From Bacillus infantis (GTDB lineage Bacteria; Bacillota; Bacilli; Bacillales; Cytobacillaceae), in the NCBI RefSeq assembly GCF_020171945.1, contig NZ_JAIVAP010000005.1:62001-126000 (forward strand): a stretch of DNA of 64,000 bases. The letters run 5' to 3'. Numbering within the stretch: the stretch's first letter is position 1; every line of letters starts with the position of its first letter. A model generated the notes under the pieces. It made no database searches. It saw nothing but the letters and a program-made list of their open reading frames with translations, and was not told the DNA's origin. Positions 17,755 to 26,672 of the stretch are shown here, one piece after another. Both the position numbers and the translations under genes were made by a program.

Positions 17755-20143
17755 GCTCCTCAGAGTGAATTACTCATTATATATTGGCGTATTTCTAGTC
17801 AGTGTTCTGCTTTTCTTTGCTGTTTTCGGGCCTTATCTGGCGCCCCACCAATTGTCTGAAGCGCTGGAAACCCAGTATAAGGATGGAAAGGTGCTTGCAC
17901 CGCCGATCCAGCCGTTTGAATCTGATGAATATCCATTGGGGACTGACCGATGGGGCTATGACATTGCATCGATGATTCTCAATGGCCTGAAATATACGGT
18001 TTTCATCGCGATTGCCGTAACTTTTATCAAGATGGTGCTGGGTACCATTATCGGCCTGTATGTGGGGACCTGGAAACGGACACCGGGATGGCTGCTGGCG
18101 TTTGAAAATGCATGGAGCTTTGTCCCGCTGTTTCTGATCGTTTATTTTTTCTTCAGGGGAATCAATACACTAACATTCATTCCGACATGGAAGCTTATCA
18201 TGCTGTTCATCCTGATCACTTCCCTTGTCAGCATTCCAAGCATTGTCTCTTCTGTCCGGCAGAAAACGGCAGAGCTGAACAAATCTGTATACATAGAAGC
18301 TGCCAGGGCATTGGGGGCAGGGAGGCACAGGCTCATCTGGAAACATATTTTCCCTCAGCTCAAGGAAACATTTCTTGTCATGTTCATTCTTGAGATTGTC
18401 TATGTGATTACGATTATGGGGCAGCTTGGCCTGCTGGAGATATTTGTCGGCGGTACAAGGGTCACCTATGATCCGCTCCTGTTCCATTCCATAACGAAAG
18501 AGCTGGCAGGACTGGTCGGCCAGGCAAGGGGGAATATTTATGGGAACCTCCATATTTTAATGGTGCCCCTTGCAGTCTTATTGATCACGACCATTTCATT
18601 CAGCCTGCTGGCCAATGGCATGAAAAACCGCTTCCAGTCCAATTACCAGAGAACACCTTGGATCAAAACCGGTCAGGAGCCAAAGCTGAAGCCGGTAAGG
18701 AAAAATTATGATGCCCAAAAAGGAAGGAAGTTCCTGTCGCCTGAGCCGATGGCGCTTATAATTCTTTTGATCCTCTTTGTCAGTGCCGGCACCTATGTAT
18801 ATGCCACAAAGGATCAGGATATAGGGGTGAAAAACTTCAGTAAGGCTGAATATGACCTGAGCCTTAAGATGAACAAGCAAGGAAAATTCTCATCGACGGC
18901 CAATATTGAAGTGAAGAACGAGTCAGAGGATGAATGGGATAAGCTGGTGTTCTATTTTATCCCGAATGTATTCAAGGAAGGCCATTCATTCCAAAGCGTG
19001 GAAGGCTGGGCCTCCGTAACTCTGGATGACATCGAGGTGGACGGGAAGGAAGCAAAGTATGAACTGAAGGATGATACCTTAACCGTCTTCCTTTCAGAAA
19101 AAATGGATGAAGATGATAAAGGCAAAGTTGAGATAAACTATGAATTCACCCTTCCTGAAAAAGGAAATCGTTTCTCGAAAGTGGGTAAAAATTATTATCT
19201 TGCCCAATGGTATCCGATGCTGGCAACCTTCCGTGAACATAAATGGAATAAGGAAGAGTATTCCGAAGGGCTGGAAACCTATCATACCGATTTTTCGGAT
19301 TATAAGGTTACCTATGATATACCAAAAGGCTATACGATTGCCTCAACAGCAGATGAAGACCCGCCAGCTTCTGAAACCAGGGGAACTTTGAAGGCTAAAA
19401 AGGTCAGGGATTTTTTCATCAGTATTCTTAAGAATACAAGCGTACATGAGGCCGAAACGGAAAATGGGGTAAAGGTGAGGCTTTTTACAAAAGAAGATCA
19501 TAATAAAGACCCTGAACAGTCGCTCGAGCTTGCGAAAAAGGCTCTGTCATTCTACCAGGATAAAATCGGGGAATACCCTCATGAGACGCTTGATGTCGTC
19601 CTGGACGAAGGCCAGTTCATGGAATATCCGGGCATTGTCACGATCAATCCGTATATTGAAGATTCGTATTTCTACCAGGCTTCCATCGTCCATGAGATAG
19701 CCCACCAGTATTTCTACGGAACCGTTTCTAATGATCCTTATTATGAAGCCTGGGTGGACGAGGGGATTACAGAGTTTGCAACCAGCATGTATTTCTATGC
19801 GGGAGAAGGCGAGGGGGAAATGAGGGCATTTTCTATTCCCTTTAACCGGATGAAGGGCATAGAAGAAGAAAACGTTAAAAGGCAGCATTCAAATGTGCCT
19901 TTAGATGAAGTGGCCCATAACGGGTATGTGTACGGCCAGCCGGCAGTAAAGCTGCTTGAACTGGTCAATAACCGCTTCATGGTTAAAGGCAATGACCCGC
20001 GTGATGTGGGAATGGACTTCCTCTCAGCGTATTATGAAAAGTATAAATATAAAGAAGTGGATTCCGAAATGTTTGCCGATTTTGCTGCAGATTACTTCTT
20101 TGTGCCGCGAGGCTATTTTACAGATTGGCTGGAGCTCGAATAG
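17747..20143 (+). CDS. OppC/DppC-type permease fused to an extracytoplasmic M1 zinc metallopeptidase
   Basis: 798 residues. Residues 1-305 are a complete DppC-like permease: PLGTDRWGYDIASMIL after the first segment, six membrane segments, and the EAA loop EAARALGAGRHRLIWKHIFP. A seventh membrane segment (about 333-355) then leads to a C-terminal domain of about 440 residues with the M1 features: MEYPGIVTIN (in place of GAMEN), HEIAH at 649-653 and the third zinc ligand Glu 672 (HExxH-x18-E), and a tyrosine near 727-729 (YVYGQPAV) where M1 enzymes have the transition-state Tyr. By topology the peptidase faces outside. ATG overlaps the upstream permease stop. Inference: cleavage of peptides at the mouth of the transporter. 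I know of M1 domains fused to other permease types but not this pairing. Confidence 0.88.
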   Translation: MNKLLRVNYSLYIGVFLVSVLLFFAVFGPYLAPHQLSEALETQYKDGKVLAPPIQPFESDEYPLGTDRWGYDIASMILNGLKYTVFIAIAVTFIKMVLGTIIGLYVGTWKRTPGWLLAFENAWSFVPLFLIVYFFFRGINTLTFIPTWKLIMLFILITSLVSIPSIVSSVRQKTAELNKSVYIEAARALGAGRHRLIWKHIFPQLKETFLVMFILEIVYVITIMGQLGLLEIFVGGTRVTYDPLLFHSITKELAGLVGQARGNIYGNLHILMVPLAVLLITTISFSLLANGMKNRFQSNYQRTPWIKTGQEPKLKPVRKNYDAQKGRKFLSPEPMALIILLILFVSAGTYVYATKDQDIGVKNFSKAEYDLSLKMNKQGKFSSTANIEVKNESEDEWDKLVFYFIPNVFKEGHSFQSVEGWASVTLDDIEVDGKEAKYELKDDTLTVFLSEKMDEDDKGKVEINYEFTLPEKGNRFSKVGKNYYLAQWYPMLATFREHKWNKEEYSEGLETYHTDFSDYKVTYDIPKGYTIASTADEDPPASETRGTLKAKKVRDFFISILKNTSVHEAETENGVKVRLFTKEDHNKDPEQSLELAKKALSFYQDKIGEYPHETLDVVLDEGQFMEYPGIVTINPYIEDSYFYQASIVHEIAHQYFYGTVSNDPYYEAWVDEGITEFATSMYFYAGEGEGEMRAFSIPFNRMKGIEEENVKRQHSNVPLDEVAHNGYVYGQPAVKLLELVNNRFMVKGNDPRDVGMDFLSAYYEKYKYKEVDSEMFADFAADYFFVPRGYFTDWLELE

Positions 20144-20169
20144 CACTCTTCAGCTGAAGAATATATGCA

Positions 20170-20204
20170 AAAAGCTCCCTTGCTGCAGCCGCAAGGGAGC
20201 TTTT
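20170..20204. terminator. bidirectional terminator between the fusion gene and hsp20
   Basis: 14-bp perfect stem AAAAGCTCCCTTGC / GCAAGGGAGCTTTT with a 7-base loop; T runs on both strands. Confidence 0.92.
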
Positions 20205-20259
20205 CAGTCTCTAAAGAGGAACCTTGGATGCCTCTGGCAGGGAAGCTTCTCAATAGGCA

Positions 20260-20739
20260 TTAATTGTTTTCGTCAATGATGATTTTCTTGCCTGACTGCT
20301 TAGCTACCCGGATGATCAGCAGACCGTCCTGATAAGAGGCCCTTACCTTTTTCTCATTGATAGGCTGCGGAAGCGGGATGGTTCTTGATGATTGCTGCAC
20401 CGTCTGCTTCCGGCTGAAGGTCCTGTGTTTGTCATCTTCCTGCAGGACGGTTTCCGCATGGCTGACTGAAATGGTAATATAATTATCCAGCACATCAATA
20501 TGGATCTGCTCTCTTTTTATTCCCGGAAGCTCTGCTGTAATATGATGCTCTTTATCGGTTTCAGATACCCTGACAGAAAAGGTACTCTGCGGAAAGGGGG
20601 TCTTAAAGAAATCATCAATGCTCTGCAAGAACCCTTTGACGGGTTTTTCCTGAAAGAATGTGTTCATCGATTTCATGATATCGCTGAATGGCTCATTTTT
20701 CTCTTTCTTTTTTGGGCCATCAGGCAGCTGTGAAGACAT
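20260..20739 (-). CDS. Hsp20/alpha-crystallin family protein
   Basis: 159 residues, GGGAGGAG 8 bases before the ATG. The alpha-crystallin domain covers about residues 50-150: VRVSETDKEHHITAELPGIKREQIHIDV, then ASYQDGLLIIRVAKQSG at the C-terminal end with the (A/G)xxxnGxL-type motif as YQDGLLII. Members act as ATP-independent holdases; some Bacillus homologues are spore-associated (CotM, CotP, YocM). On the minus strand a CATACTA lies upstream, as in SigF/SigG -10 sites, but no good -35. It sits between the two permease pairs, possibly by chance. Confidence 0.85.
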   Translation of the reverse strand: MSSQLPDGPKKKEKNEPFSDIMKSMNTFFQEKPVKGFLQSIDDFFKTPFPQSTFSVRVSETDKEHHITAELPGIKREQIHIDVLDNYITISVSHAETVLQEDDKHRTFSRKQTVQQSSRTIPLPQPINEKKVRASYQDGLLIIRVAKQSGKKIIIDENN

Positions 20740-20826
20740 TCATGCATCTCCTCCCAAACAGAATCTTGGGATATAGTATGCAATTAGCGCCCGATTGGTC
20801 CCTTGGAGGAAGACGCAGCGTTTTAC

Positions 20827-21744
20827 TTACAGATACCTTATCTTCCGAGCGAAAATATTTTTGATCCCCTGGGAAAGGAGATTGAAGGTGAATATAGAAA
20901 AAGTCATAAACAAGGCTGCAAAGAATGGAATCCAGATCGGGCCCCGGATGTCGATGAACGCATCCTTCAGAAGCATCGGCCAGGAGATGGAAGTGTTGAC
21001 AAATTCCCATAGCCCTGTTGGCATCTGGACAAACTGCTGAGAAATGAAGATGCCGACAAAGCCAAGCTGTCCCAGGAGGAACATGACTTTTCCCAGATCT
21101 GAAATCATATAGACCAAAATTTTCCCGTACAAAAAAGGCAAGTAATATCGTTTGAACATGCCAAAGGGAGTGGTTCCCGCTGCTATTCCCCCTGTAATGA
21201 ACTCTTTAGATGAAACTTCATCAAACTCCAATTTGATCATGTCGGCAGCCCTGGCTGCTTCGGAAAGGGCAACCACAAGGATCAGCCAGAAAGGCCGGTC
21301 TTCAGCAAACAATAAAGGCGGCAGATTAACGACCAGTATGACAATGATAATGGTCGGGATATAGGATAAGAAGCCATTCAGCCATTTCAGGACAGAATCG
21401 GCAGCAAGCACTTTTTTATGCGCCAGGAACGCAAAAGGAATCGCCAATGCATATCTGAGCGCTGTAATGACAACGACCAGGAAAAGCGTTTCCTTAGCGC
21501 CAAGCACAATGAGGCTCAAGAGATCCCTGCCTGCTTTATCCGTTCCGAGAGGGAAGTCTTCATTTGGCCCATATGGCGGGATGACAGGCTTTCGGTTTTC
21601 ATCCATTATGTAAGTGATCGTCGACAGATCACGGTCGATAAAAGGGAGGTAAGGGCCAATAAAAGCAATAAAAGCCAAAATCCCAAGACAAAGCAGGCTT
21701 ATAAGAAATACACTATATTTTTCCCACTGAAATTTTCTGTTCAT
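20827..21744 (-). CDS. ABC transporter permease, DppC type (second pair)
   Basis: 305 residues, beginning MNRKFQWEKYSVFLISLLCL with a membrane segment at 11-33. FPLGTDKAGRDLLSLIVLGA is the DppC signature, and SSKEFITGGIAAGTTPFGMF is a degenerate EAA loop. Its ATG overlaps the stop of the upstream permease (ATGA), so the two are coupled. No peptidase is attached, unlike the plus-strand copy 700 bp away, and no ATPase or binding protein is present. Substrate unknown. Confidence 0.83.
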   Translation of the reverse strand: MNRKFQWEKYSVFLISLLCLGILAFIAFIGPYLPFIDRDLSTITYIMDENRKPVIPPYGPNEDFPLGTDKAGRDLLSLIVLGAKETLFLVVVITALRYALAIPFAFLAHKKVLAADSVLKWLNGFLSYIPTIIIVILVVNLPPLLFAEDRPFWLILVVALSEAARAADMIKLEFDEVSSKEFITGGIAAGTTPFGMFKRYYLPFLYGKILVYMISDLGKVMFLLGQLGFVGIFISQQFVQMPTGLWEFVNTSISWPMLLKDAFIDIRGPIWIPFFAALFMTFSIFTFNLLSQGIKNIFARKIRYL

Positions 21745-22661
21745 ATCAATTCGCTTCCCCCTGGCCTTTTTGGCATAAAAAGATATTTAGCTGATTGAGA
21801 GGCCAGTATGGTTAAAAACATCAGCACCAGGAATGGAAGCATCAGCGCAAAAGAAGAAACATCATTATAATTCAGGATGCTCTTAAGCAGATTGTTTCCT
21901 GCTCCCTCGTAGCCGGATAACTTCTCCACGATCGGCAGGCTTGACAGGATGTACAGCATGATGAACTGAGCCTGATTGAGAAGTGTCCCTGCACAGTTAA
22001 AAAGGATATGCAGATAGATCCTTTTCCTTCCCAGTCCTTTTGAGTAGGCTGTCCGGATATAATCCTCCCCGCTTTCCTTGTCCATTGCAGCAGCGGTAAA
22101 ATTGACCATATGAATGAAAGGGAAAAGTGTCAGTGAGATCATTGGGAGCAGAAAACTGTACCAATGCTCATGGCCGTAAAGCGTAATCTTTGGGAAACCC
22201 AATTGAATCAGCTTGATCAATATATACTGCAGGCTCATATACAGAAAAAAATCAGGAACAGATGAAAACAGCCAGGACAGCGCTTCCTGGATTTTGCCCC
22301 GCATACGGAGGCGCAAAGAAAACTTTGCAATTCCGGCCATTATGCCGGCTGCCATGCTGATAAAGAAAGCAGGAAGGATGATTCCCAGGCTTCTTTTCAT
22401 ATAGAGGATGGTTTCTTCAGATACTTTCCTGCCGGTCCGGCTCTCGCCGAATCCGTTTTCTTTCTGGATAAATTGAAAGAAGGATTGGATTTTATTTTTG
22501 TAGGCCTCTGCACTGAAAGGATAATCCATTTCAATGTGAAAAGCGGAAGGCTGATGGATGACCGGTTCTCTTGGCAGCAGCAGAATCAAGAGAAAGCTTG
22601 CCAGCACAAGGAGAAAAATGAACAGCTTTTTCAGTAATAGCATAAAACGATTGACCCCCAT
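21741..22661 (-). CDS. ABC transporter permease, DppB type (second pair)
   Basis: 306 residues; the ATG at 22661 has only a weak AGAAG site, while GGGGGT inside the first codons could serve the ATG at 22643 (residue 7), so the start is uncertain by 6 residues. Membrane segment at about 9-29, extracytoplasmic loop with AYKNKIQSFFQFIQ, and an EAA loop SGEDYIRTAYSKGLGRKRIY close to that of the plus-strand DppB-type protein (GEDYIRTAVAKGMRLDY). This similarity suggests the two permease pairs share a recent origin or the same ATPase. Confidence 0.83.
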   Translation of the reverse strand: MGVNRFMLLLKKLFIFLLVLASFLLILLLPREPVIHQPSAFHIEMDYPFSAEAYKNKIQSFFQFIQKENGFGESRTGRKVSEETILYMKRSLGIILPAFFISMAAGIMAGIAKFSLRLRMRGKIQEALSWLFSSVPDFFLYMSLQYILIKLIQLGFPKITLYGHEHWYSFLLPMISLTLFPFIHMVNFTAAAMDKESGEDYIRTAYSKGLGRKRIYLHILFNCAGTLLNQAQFIMLYILSSLPIVEKLSGYEGAGNNLLKSILNYNDVSSFALMLPFLVLMFLTILASQSAKYLFMPKRPGGSELI

Positions 22662-22730
22662 TCTTCTATATATCTGTTAAAATAGGTTTTCCGCGGCTGG
22701 AGAGCCGCATTTTGTAAAAAATATATCTGA

Positions 22731-22759
22731 ATTGTCGCAAATTTTATACCATCAGTCAA
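22731..22759 (-). promoter_or_regulatory. promoter of the minus-strand permease pair
   Basis: Minus strand TTGACT (22754-22759), 17-bp spacer, GACAAT (22731-22736). The leader contains a 6-bp GC hairpin (GCGGCT / AGCCGC, 22693-22708) of unknown role. Confidence 0.5.
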
Positions 22760-22854
22760 TTTGTTTTTGGAAAAATCTGATAATCCTAAAATTGGTTATT
22801 CAAATCATGTTCCAAAATAATCCAACGGTAAAACGATAGAAAAACCTTTTTGAA

Positions 22855-22868
22855 CGAACGTTTATTCG
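22855..22868. promoter_or_regulatory. candidate LexA (SOS) box upstream of mrfA
   Basis: CGAACGTTTATTCG compares with the B. subtilis LexA consensus CGAACATATGTTCG: both half-sites CGAAC and TTCG are kept, with one base change in the inner part of the right half. It lies just before a -10-like TAGAAT (22870-22875), where a repressor would block transcription. Confidence 0.5.
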
Positions 22869-22897
22869 GTAGAATGAGTGTATGAGGTGAACGGAAA

Positions 22898-25201
22898 ATG
22901 AAGCTCAGGAAAAATCTCCAGGAGATATTGAAAGATTTAAAGATGACTGAAGAATTCAAGGACAATATTGTCCATTGGCATACTATTGAAGAAAAAGAGG
23001 CAAAAACAGAGGAACTGCCGGAGGATATACATCCTTCCTTGAGAAATGCATTGGAAAGGCGGGGCATCAGCCGCCTTTATACACACCAGAGGTCTGCCTA
23101 TGCTGCTGCTTCTGAGGGAAAAAGCCTTGTGGCTGTCACACCCACTGCATCTGGTAAAACACTATGCTATAACCTTCCCGTCCTGCAGACGGCCGTCAGC
23201 GACCCGAAGGCGAGGGCATTGTATATTTTCCCTACCAAAGCACTGGCCCAGGACCAGAAGAGTGAAATAAATGAATTGATCCAGGAAGCGGAGCTCCCTG
23301 TCAACAGCTATACGTATGATGGCGATACTCCGGCAAATATAAGGGAAAAAGTGAGGAAAGCGGGCCATGTTGTCATAACAAACCCTGATATGCTGCATTC
23401 GGCGATTCTTCCCCATCATACCAAATGGGTTTCTCTTTTTGAAAACCTCAAATACGTTGTTATTGATGAGGTTCATATATACAGAGGCGTGTTCGGCAGC
23501 CATGTGGCAAACGTGATCCGCAGGCTCAGGCGCATCTGCCGTTTCTACGGGAGCGACCCGCTCTTCATCTGCACATCGGCTACCATTGCCAATCCGCTTG
23601 AGCTTGCTGAAAACCTGACGGAAAAGAAAATGGAGCTGATAGACAATAACGGGGCGCCAAGCGGAAGGAAGCACTTCTTGTTCTATAACCCGCCAATCGT
23701 CAATAAACCGATGAATATACGGCGCAGCGCCACGCTTGAAGCAAGGAAGCTGGCAGGAAGGCTCCTGAAAAACCGCATACAGACCATTGTATTTGCCAGG
23801 AGCCGGGTCAGAGTCGAAATCCTGCTCACCTACCTCCAGGAGCTGGTTAAGCATCAGCTGGGCCCGAAAGCCATCAGAGGCTACCGGGGAGGCTATCTGC
23901 CGACAGAGAGAAGGGCAATTGAAAAGGGACTGCGTGCGGGTGAAATCTACGGGGTCGTCAGTACAAATGCATTGGAGCTTGGCGTGGATATCGGCCAGCT
24001 TCAGGTCTGCATCATGACGGGTTATCCGGGATCGATCGCAAGCTCGTGGCAGCAGGCAGGACGGGCAGGGCGGAGGCATGGCGAGTCTCTCGTCATCCTT
24101 GTTGCAAGCTCCAGCCCCCTGGACCAGTACGTCATCCAGAATCCGGACTACTTTTTCAATAAAAGCCCGGAAACGGCCAGGATCAATCCTGACAACCTAA
24201 TCATTTTAATCGACCATATGAAGTGTGCTGCCTACGAGCTGCCTTTTAAATATGGGGAGAAATTCGGCACTGCAGATACGGAGGAACTTCTTGAATATCT
24301 GACAGAGGAAAGGGTGCTTTACCAAAACGGCGATAAATGGCACTGGATGAATGATTCTTTTCCTGCCCACAATATCAGCCTCCGGTCTGCTTCACAGGAA
24401 AATGTCATCATCATTGATCAGTCAGACATTGCAAACGTGAAGGTCATAGGCGAAATGGACCGTTTCTCTGCGATGACACTCCTGCATGATGAAGCCATCT
24501 ACCTCCATCAGGGCACCCAGTTCCAGGTTGAGTATCTGGATTGGGATGAAAAGAAAGCATATGTGAGGGAGGTTGATGTGGATTATTTCACAGATGCCAA
24601 TCTGGCCGTCGAGCTCAAAGTGCTTGAAGAAGATAAAAACAGGTCACGCGGTGAAATGGAAATCGGCTATGGCGATGTGAGCGTGCTGGCCATGGCAACG
24701 ATTTTCAAGAAGATCAAGTTTGAAACACATGAAAACATCGGATCCGGGCCGATCCATTTGCCTCAGGAAGAGCTGCATACAAGCTCGGCATGGATATCCA
24801 TCGGCAAGGAGCAGATCCAATTTGATGAGGACCGTATTGAAGAAGGTCTGATCGGGACCGCCCATGCACTCAAGCATATAGCCCCATTGTTTGTCATGTG
24901 CGACCCGCAGGATATTTTCGTCGTACCGCAAGTGAAGGCCGCGCATAATGAGAAGCCGACCATCTTCTTTTATGACCGCTATCCGGGAGGCATCGGGCTG
25001 AGTGAAAAGCTCTATGATGGCATTGAAACGGTCATACAAAAAGCTGAAGGCATGGTAGCAGGCTGCTCCTGCGAGAACGGCTGCCCATCGTGCATTGGGA
25101 CTGACTCAGCTATGAATACGGCAAAAAGCGATGTTTTGAAGCTTTTGGCTTTATTCAGAAAAACGGCTATGGAGGGGGAGCGGTATGAGCCTCAAAAATA
25201 A
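22898..25201 (+). CDS. mrfA: DNA repair helicase MrfA (YprA)
   Basis: 767 residues; GAGGTGAA lies 7 bases before the ATG. Superfamily 2 DEAD/H helicase: TPTASGKT (81-88, with Walker A Lys 87), DEVH (190-193), SATIANP (motif III), ALELGVDIG and QQAGRAGRR (motifs V-VI). C-terminal DUF1998-type domain with four Cys in CSCENGCPSC (723-732) that bind zinc. B. subtilis MrfA with MrfB removes mitomycin C adducts in a UvrABC-independent excision pathway. Overlaps mrfB by 17 bp. Confidence 0.95.
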   Translation: MKLRKNLQEILKDLKMTEEFKDNIVHWHTIEEKEAKTEELPEDIHPSLRNALERRGISRLYTHQRSAYAAASEGKSLVAVTPTASGKTLCYNLPVLQTAVSDPKARALYIFPTKALAQDQKSEINELIQEAELPVNSYTYDGDTPANIREKVRKAGHVVITNPDMLHSAILPHHTKWVSLFENLKYVVIDEVHIYRGVFGSHVANVIRRLRRICRFYGSDPLFICTSATIANPLELAENLTEKKMELIDNNGAPSGRKHFLFYNPPIVNKPMNIRRSATLEARKLAGRLLKNRIQTIVFARSRVRVEILLTYLQELVKHQLGPKAIRGYRGGYLPTERRAIEKGLRAGEIYGVVSTNALELGVDIGQLQVCIMTGYPGSIASSWQQAGRAGRRHGESLVILVASSSPLDQYVIQNPDYFFNKSPETARINPDNLIILIDHMKCAAYELPFKYGEKFGTADTEELLEYLTEERVLYQNGDKWHWMNDSFPAHNISLRSASQENVIIIDQSDIANVKVIGEMDRFSAMTLLHDEAIYLHQGTQFQVEYLDWDEKKAYVREVDVDYFTDANLAVELKVLEEDKNRSRGEMEIGYGDVSVLAMATIFKKIKFETHENIGSGPIHLPQEELHTSSAWISIGKEQIQFDEDRIEEGLIGTAHALKHIAPLFVMCDPQDIFVVPQVKAAHNEKPTIFFYDRYPGGIGLSEKLYDGIETVIQKAEGMVAGCSCENGCPSCIGTDSAMNTAKSDVLKLLALFRKTAMEGERYEPQK

Positions 25202-26474
25202 GCTGAACCGATTGAAGCCTCATCTTTCAAAAGAACAGGGGAGTGAACCGGCTAAGCCTGTCGGGACAGCAGAAGTTCCCAAGGAATTTATGCTTCATGA
25301 CCTGTGGAAGGAAAACGGGGTTGTCCCATTCCATTTTGAGGATACCTTCTGCCTTGTCAGGGAAAAGGAATATCCGCTTGACTGGAAGCATGGGAATTAC
25401 CGGTTCTCTGATTTTGCGGCAGCTGTGGATGCATGGAACAGCAGGGATGTGTCCCATCCGCTTTCCTCTGCCGGGCATCAGCCTGAGGAGCTGTTCTTCT
25501 TTGATACAGAAACAACGGGTCTTGGCGGCGGCACCGGCAACACGATTTTCCTGCTGGGCCATGCCAGTGTAACGCGTGATGGTGTGAAGCTCAGGCAGCA
25601 CATCCTTCCCCATCCCGGTGCAGAGGTGCCTCTTTATAAGAGCTTTTTGGACAGCGTGGATTATACAACCATGGTCACCTATAATGGCAAAGCTTTTGAC
25701 TGGCCGCAGGTGAAGACAAGGCATACCCTTATCAGGGAACAGGTACCCAAGCTTCCGCCTTTCGGGCATTTTGATCTTTACCACGCATCCCGAAGGATCT
25801 GGAAGCACAGGCTCGAAAGGCTGAAGCTTTCCATCGTCGAGAAGGAGGTGCTTGGTGTTGAGCGGAAAGATGATATACCAGGCTTCCTTGCACCGATGAT
25901 TTATTTTGATTTTGTCCAGACAAAGAACCCTGAAGGCATGCTCGGAATCCTGAAGCATAATGAAATCGATATCCTGTCGCTCATAACGCTGTACACACAT
26001 CTATCCTATCAGCTCCTTGGGCTGGACGGCAGACAGACCGCTGCGGAAACCTATGAAGTAGGGCGGTGGTTTTCTTCTCTTGGCAACACTTCTTCGGCGA
26101 AAGCAGCCTTTGTGCAGGCAGCACAGACAGAAAATGAAGAGTCGTTAAAGGCCAGGAATGCACTTGCGTTTGAGTACAAGAAACTGAAGGACTGGGAACA
26201 GGCGGCCGCTCTTTGGCAGGAATGCGCCGATTCGGAGTCCGATCCGAAAATTACTGCTGAATCATCCATTGAACTGGCAAAATATTTTGAGCATCGCAGC
26301 AAAGATCTTGGGCGGGCAGTCCATTATGCTGAAAAAGCGAGAGAGGCGCTGGCAGCCGTTCCTGCACCAGGTACCTCTGATAGGCTTAAGCCGGAAACAG
26401 ATAAGCGGATCCGGAGGCTCTATGCAAAGCTGGAAAAAGAACAGTCCCGGAATCATGACCGTTTCAGCATGTGA
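25185..26474 (+). CDS. mrfB: DNA repair exonuclease MrfB (YprB)
   Basis: 429 residues. The RNase H-like DEDDh exonuclease domain starts at FFFDTETTGLGGGTGN (D107, E109), continues with MVTYNGKAFDWPQVKTRHT and ends with HNEIDILSLITLYTHL. The C-terminal 130 residues are TPR-like helices (SSAKAAFVQAAQ, NALAFEYKKLKDWEQAAALW). Works with MrfA in mitomycin repair. The start overlaps the mrfA stop; terminator at 26474. Confidence 0.94.
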   Translation: MSLKNKLNRLKPHLSKEQGSEPAKPVGTAEVPKEFMLHDLWKENGVVPFHFEDTFCLVREKEYPLDWKHGNYRFSDFAAAVDAWNSRDVSHPLSSAGHQPEELFFFDTETTGLGGGTGNTIFLLGHASVTRDGVKLRQHILPHPGAEVPLYKSFLDSVDYTTMVTYNGKAFDWPQVKTRHTLIREQVPKLPPFGHFDLYHASRRIWKHRLERLKLSIVEKEVLGVERKDDIPGFLAPMIYFDFVQTKNPEGMLGILKHNEIDILSLITLYTHLSYQLLGLDGRQTAAETYEVGRWFSSLGNTSSAKAAFVQAAQTENEESLKARNALAFEYKKLKDWEQAAALWQECADSESDPKITAESSIELAKYFEHRSKDLGRAVHYAEKAREALAAVPAPGTSDRLKPETDKRIRRLYAKLEKEQSRNHDRFSM

Positions 26475-26519
26475 AAAAAGCGCAGCATCAGGAAAGTATC
26501 ATCCTGGCTGCGCTTTTTT
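26474..26519 (+). terminator. terminator of mrfAB
   Basis: 13-bp stem AAAAAAGCGCAGC / GCTGCGCTTTTTT enclosing a smaller CAGGA / TCCTG hairpin, six T. Confidence 0.9.
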
Positions 26520-26593
26520 GCATCAAGGGAAGCAGGTCTGCCCGCTGTAACAAAACTTTAATATTTCTATATGCAAAAACCATTATTTATTAG

Positions 26594-26644
26594 TTGTCTG
26601 TACCTCATTGAAGCTGTAAAATTGAATGTTGTATGCTACATACA
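26594..26644 (+). promoter_or_regulatory. promoter with operator-like palindrome for a 31-residue peptide
   Basis: TTGTCT (26594-26599), 17-bp spacer, TAAAAT (26617-26622). At the predicted start site lies the perfect palindrome TGTATG-CTA-CATACA (26630-26644), a typical repressor-site layout. Regulator unknown. Confidence 0.55.
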
Positions 26645-26672
26645 GTGAATAAAAAGAGTGAGGCTGGTTTGG

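Noticed and set aside
20740-20826. SigG promoter for hsp20
   Set aside because: A CATACTA exists on the minus strand but the -35 position reads AAGGGA; not enough to call.
23162-24079. 305-codon open frame antisense to mrfA
   Set aside because: It lies fully opposite a certain helicase gene, has no ribosome site and its product is Cys/His-rich with no known motif; an antisense shadow caused by codon bias.
25227-26000. 257-codon open frame antisense to mrfB
   Set aside because: Same situation: antisense of a well-supported exonuclease gene, no motif, no ribosome site.
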